DNA from: Nitrososphaerota archaeon
Lineage (GTDB): Archaea; Thermoproteota; Nitrososphaeria; Nitrososphaerales; UBA183
Direction: 5' to 3'
Length of the DNA stretch: 5,371 nucleotides
NCBI GenBank assembly: GCA_027886925.1
Contig: JAPCJN010000004.1
Coordinates: 42,374-47,744, forward strand
In this document: one piece after another, positions 5,367-5,371 of the stretch
How the letters are laid out: each line of letters starts with the position of its first letter
How positions within the stretch are numbered: the stretch's first letter is position 1
Notes under the pieces: model-generated
Told to the model about the DNA's origin: nothing
What the model saw: the letters and a program-made list of their open reading frames with translations, nothing else
The model's database searches: none
Translations under genes and position numbers: made by a program

Positions 5367-5371
5367 GATGC

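Overview
The window looks like a piece of an archaeal chromosome, most likely from the Thaumarchaeota (Nitrososphaeria) or a close relative, with a fairly GC-rich genome. Four things point there: a eukaryote-type DNA topoisomerase IB with a full catalytic set (in archaea this enzyme is characteristic of the Thaumarchaeota group); a small roadblock-like protein that I recognise as probably the thaumarchaeal DUF6659 type; a 20S proteasome alpha subunit followed directly by SBDS/Sdo1, the start of the conserved archaeal proteasome-exosome gene cluster; and TATA-like boxes a short distance upstream of start codons, as expected for leaderless or short-leader archaeal transcripts. No ribosomal RNA, tRNA, CRISPR array or transposon was found, and there is no sign of recent transfer.

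Layout. Bases 1-1106 hold the 3' two thirds of topoisomerase IB on the plus strand; its N-terminus lies outside the window. It converges on, and overlaps by 23 bp, an endonuclease IV gene (minus, 1084-1947). A 32-bp palindrome covers the likely TATA box of the endonuclease gene. Next on the minus strand (2026-2550) is an unrecognised membrane-anchored protein with a Ser/Ala/Thr-rich body, a basic patch and a short tandem repeat at its C-terminus. Across a promoter region lies the small roadblock-like gene (plus, 2724-3113). After a 226-bp convergent gap comes a JAMM/MPN metalloprotease (minus, 3340-3723), divergent from the proteasome alpha gene (plus, 3912-4661). SBDS follows 15 bp later (4677-5366). 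A well-spaced Shine-Dalgarno at the right edge suggests another gene, expected to be rrp4, starting at about 5368.

How the genes work together. The left half is DNA maintenance: relief of supercoils and repair of abasic sites. The right half is protein and ribosome quality control: a probable ubiquitin-like-modifier protease, the proteasome core, and the factor that helps release aIF6 from new large ribosomal subunits. The JAMM gene beside the proteasome gene suggests deconjugation coupled to degradation, but this is inference from position. I do not see a clearly new multi-gene system. The least explained items are the membrane-anchored basic protein, the palindrome over the endonuclease promoter, and a short out-of-frame ORF overlapping the psmA start.
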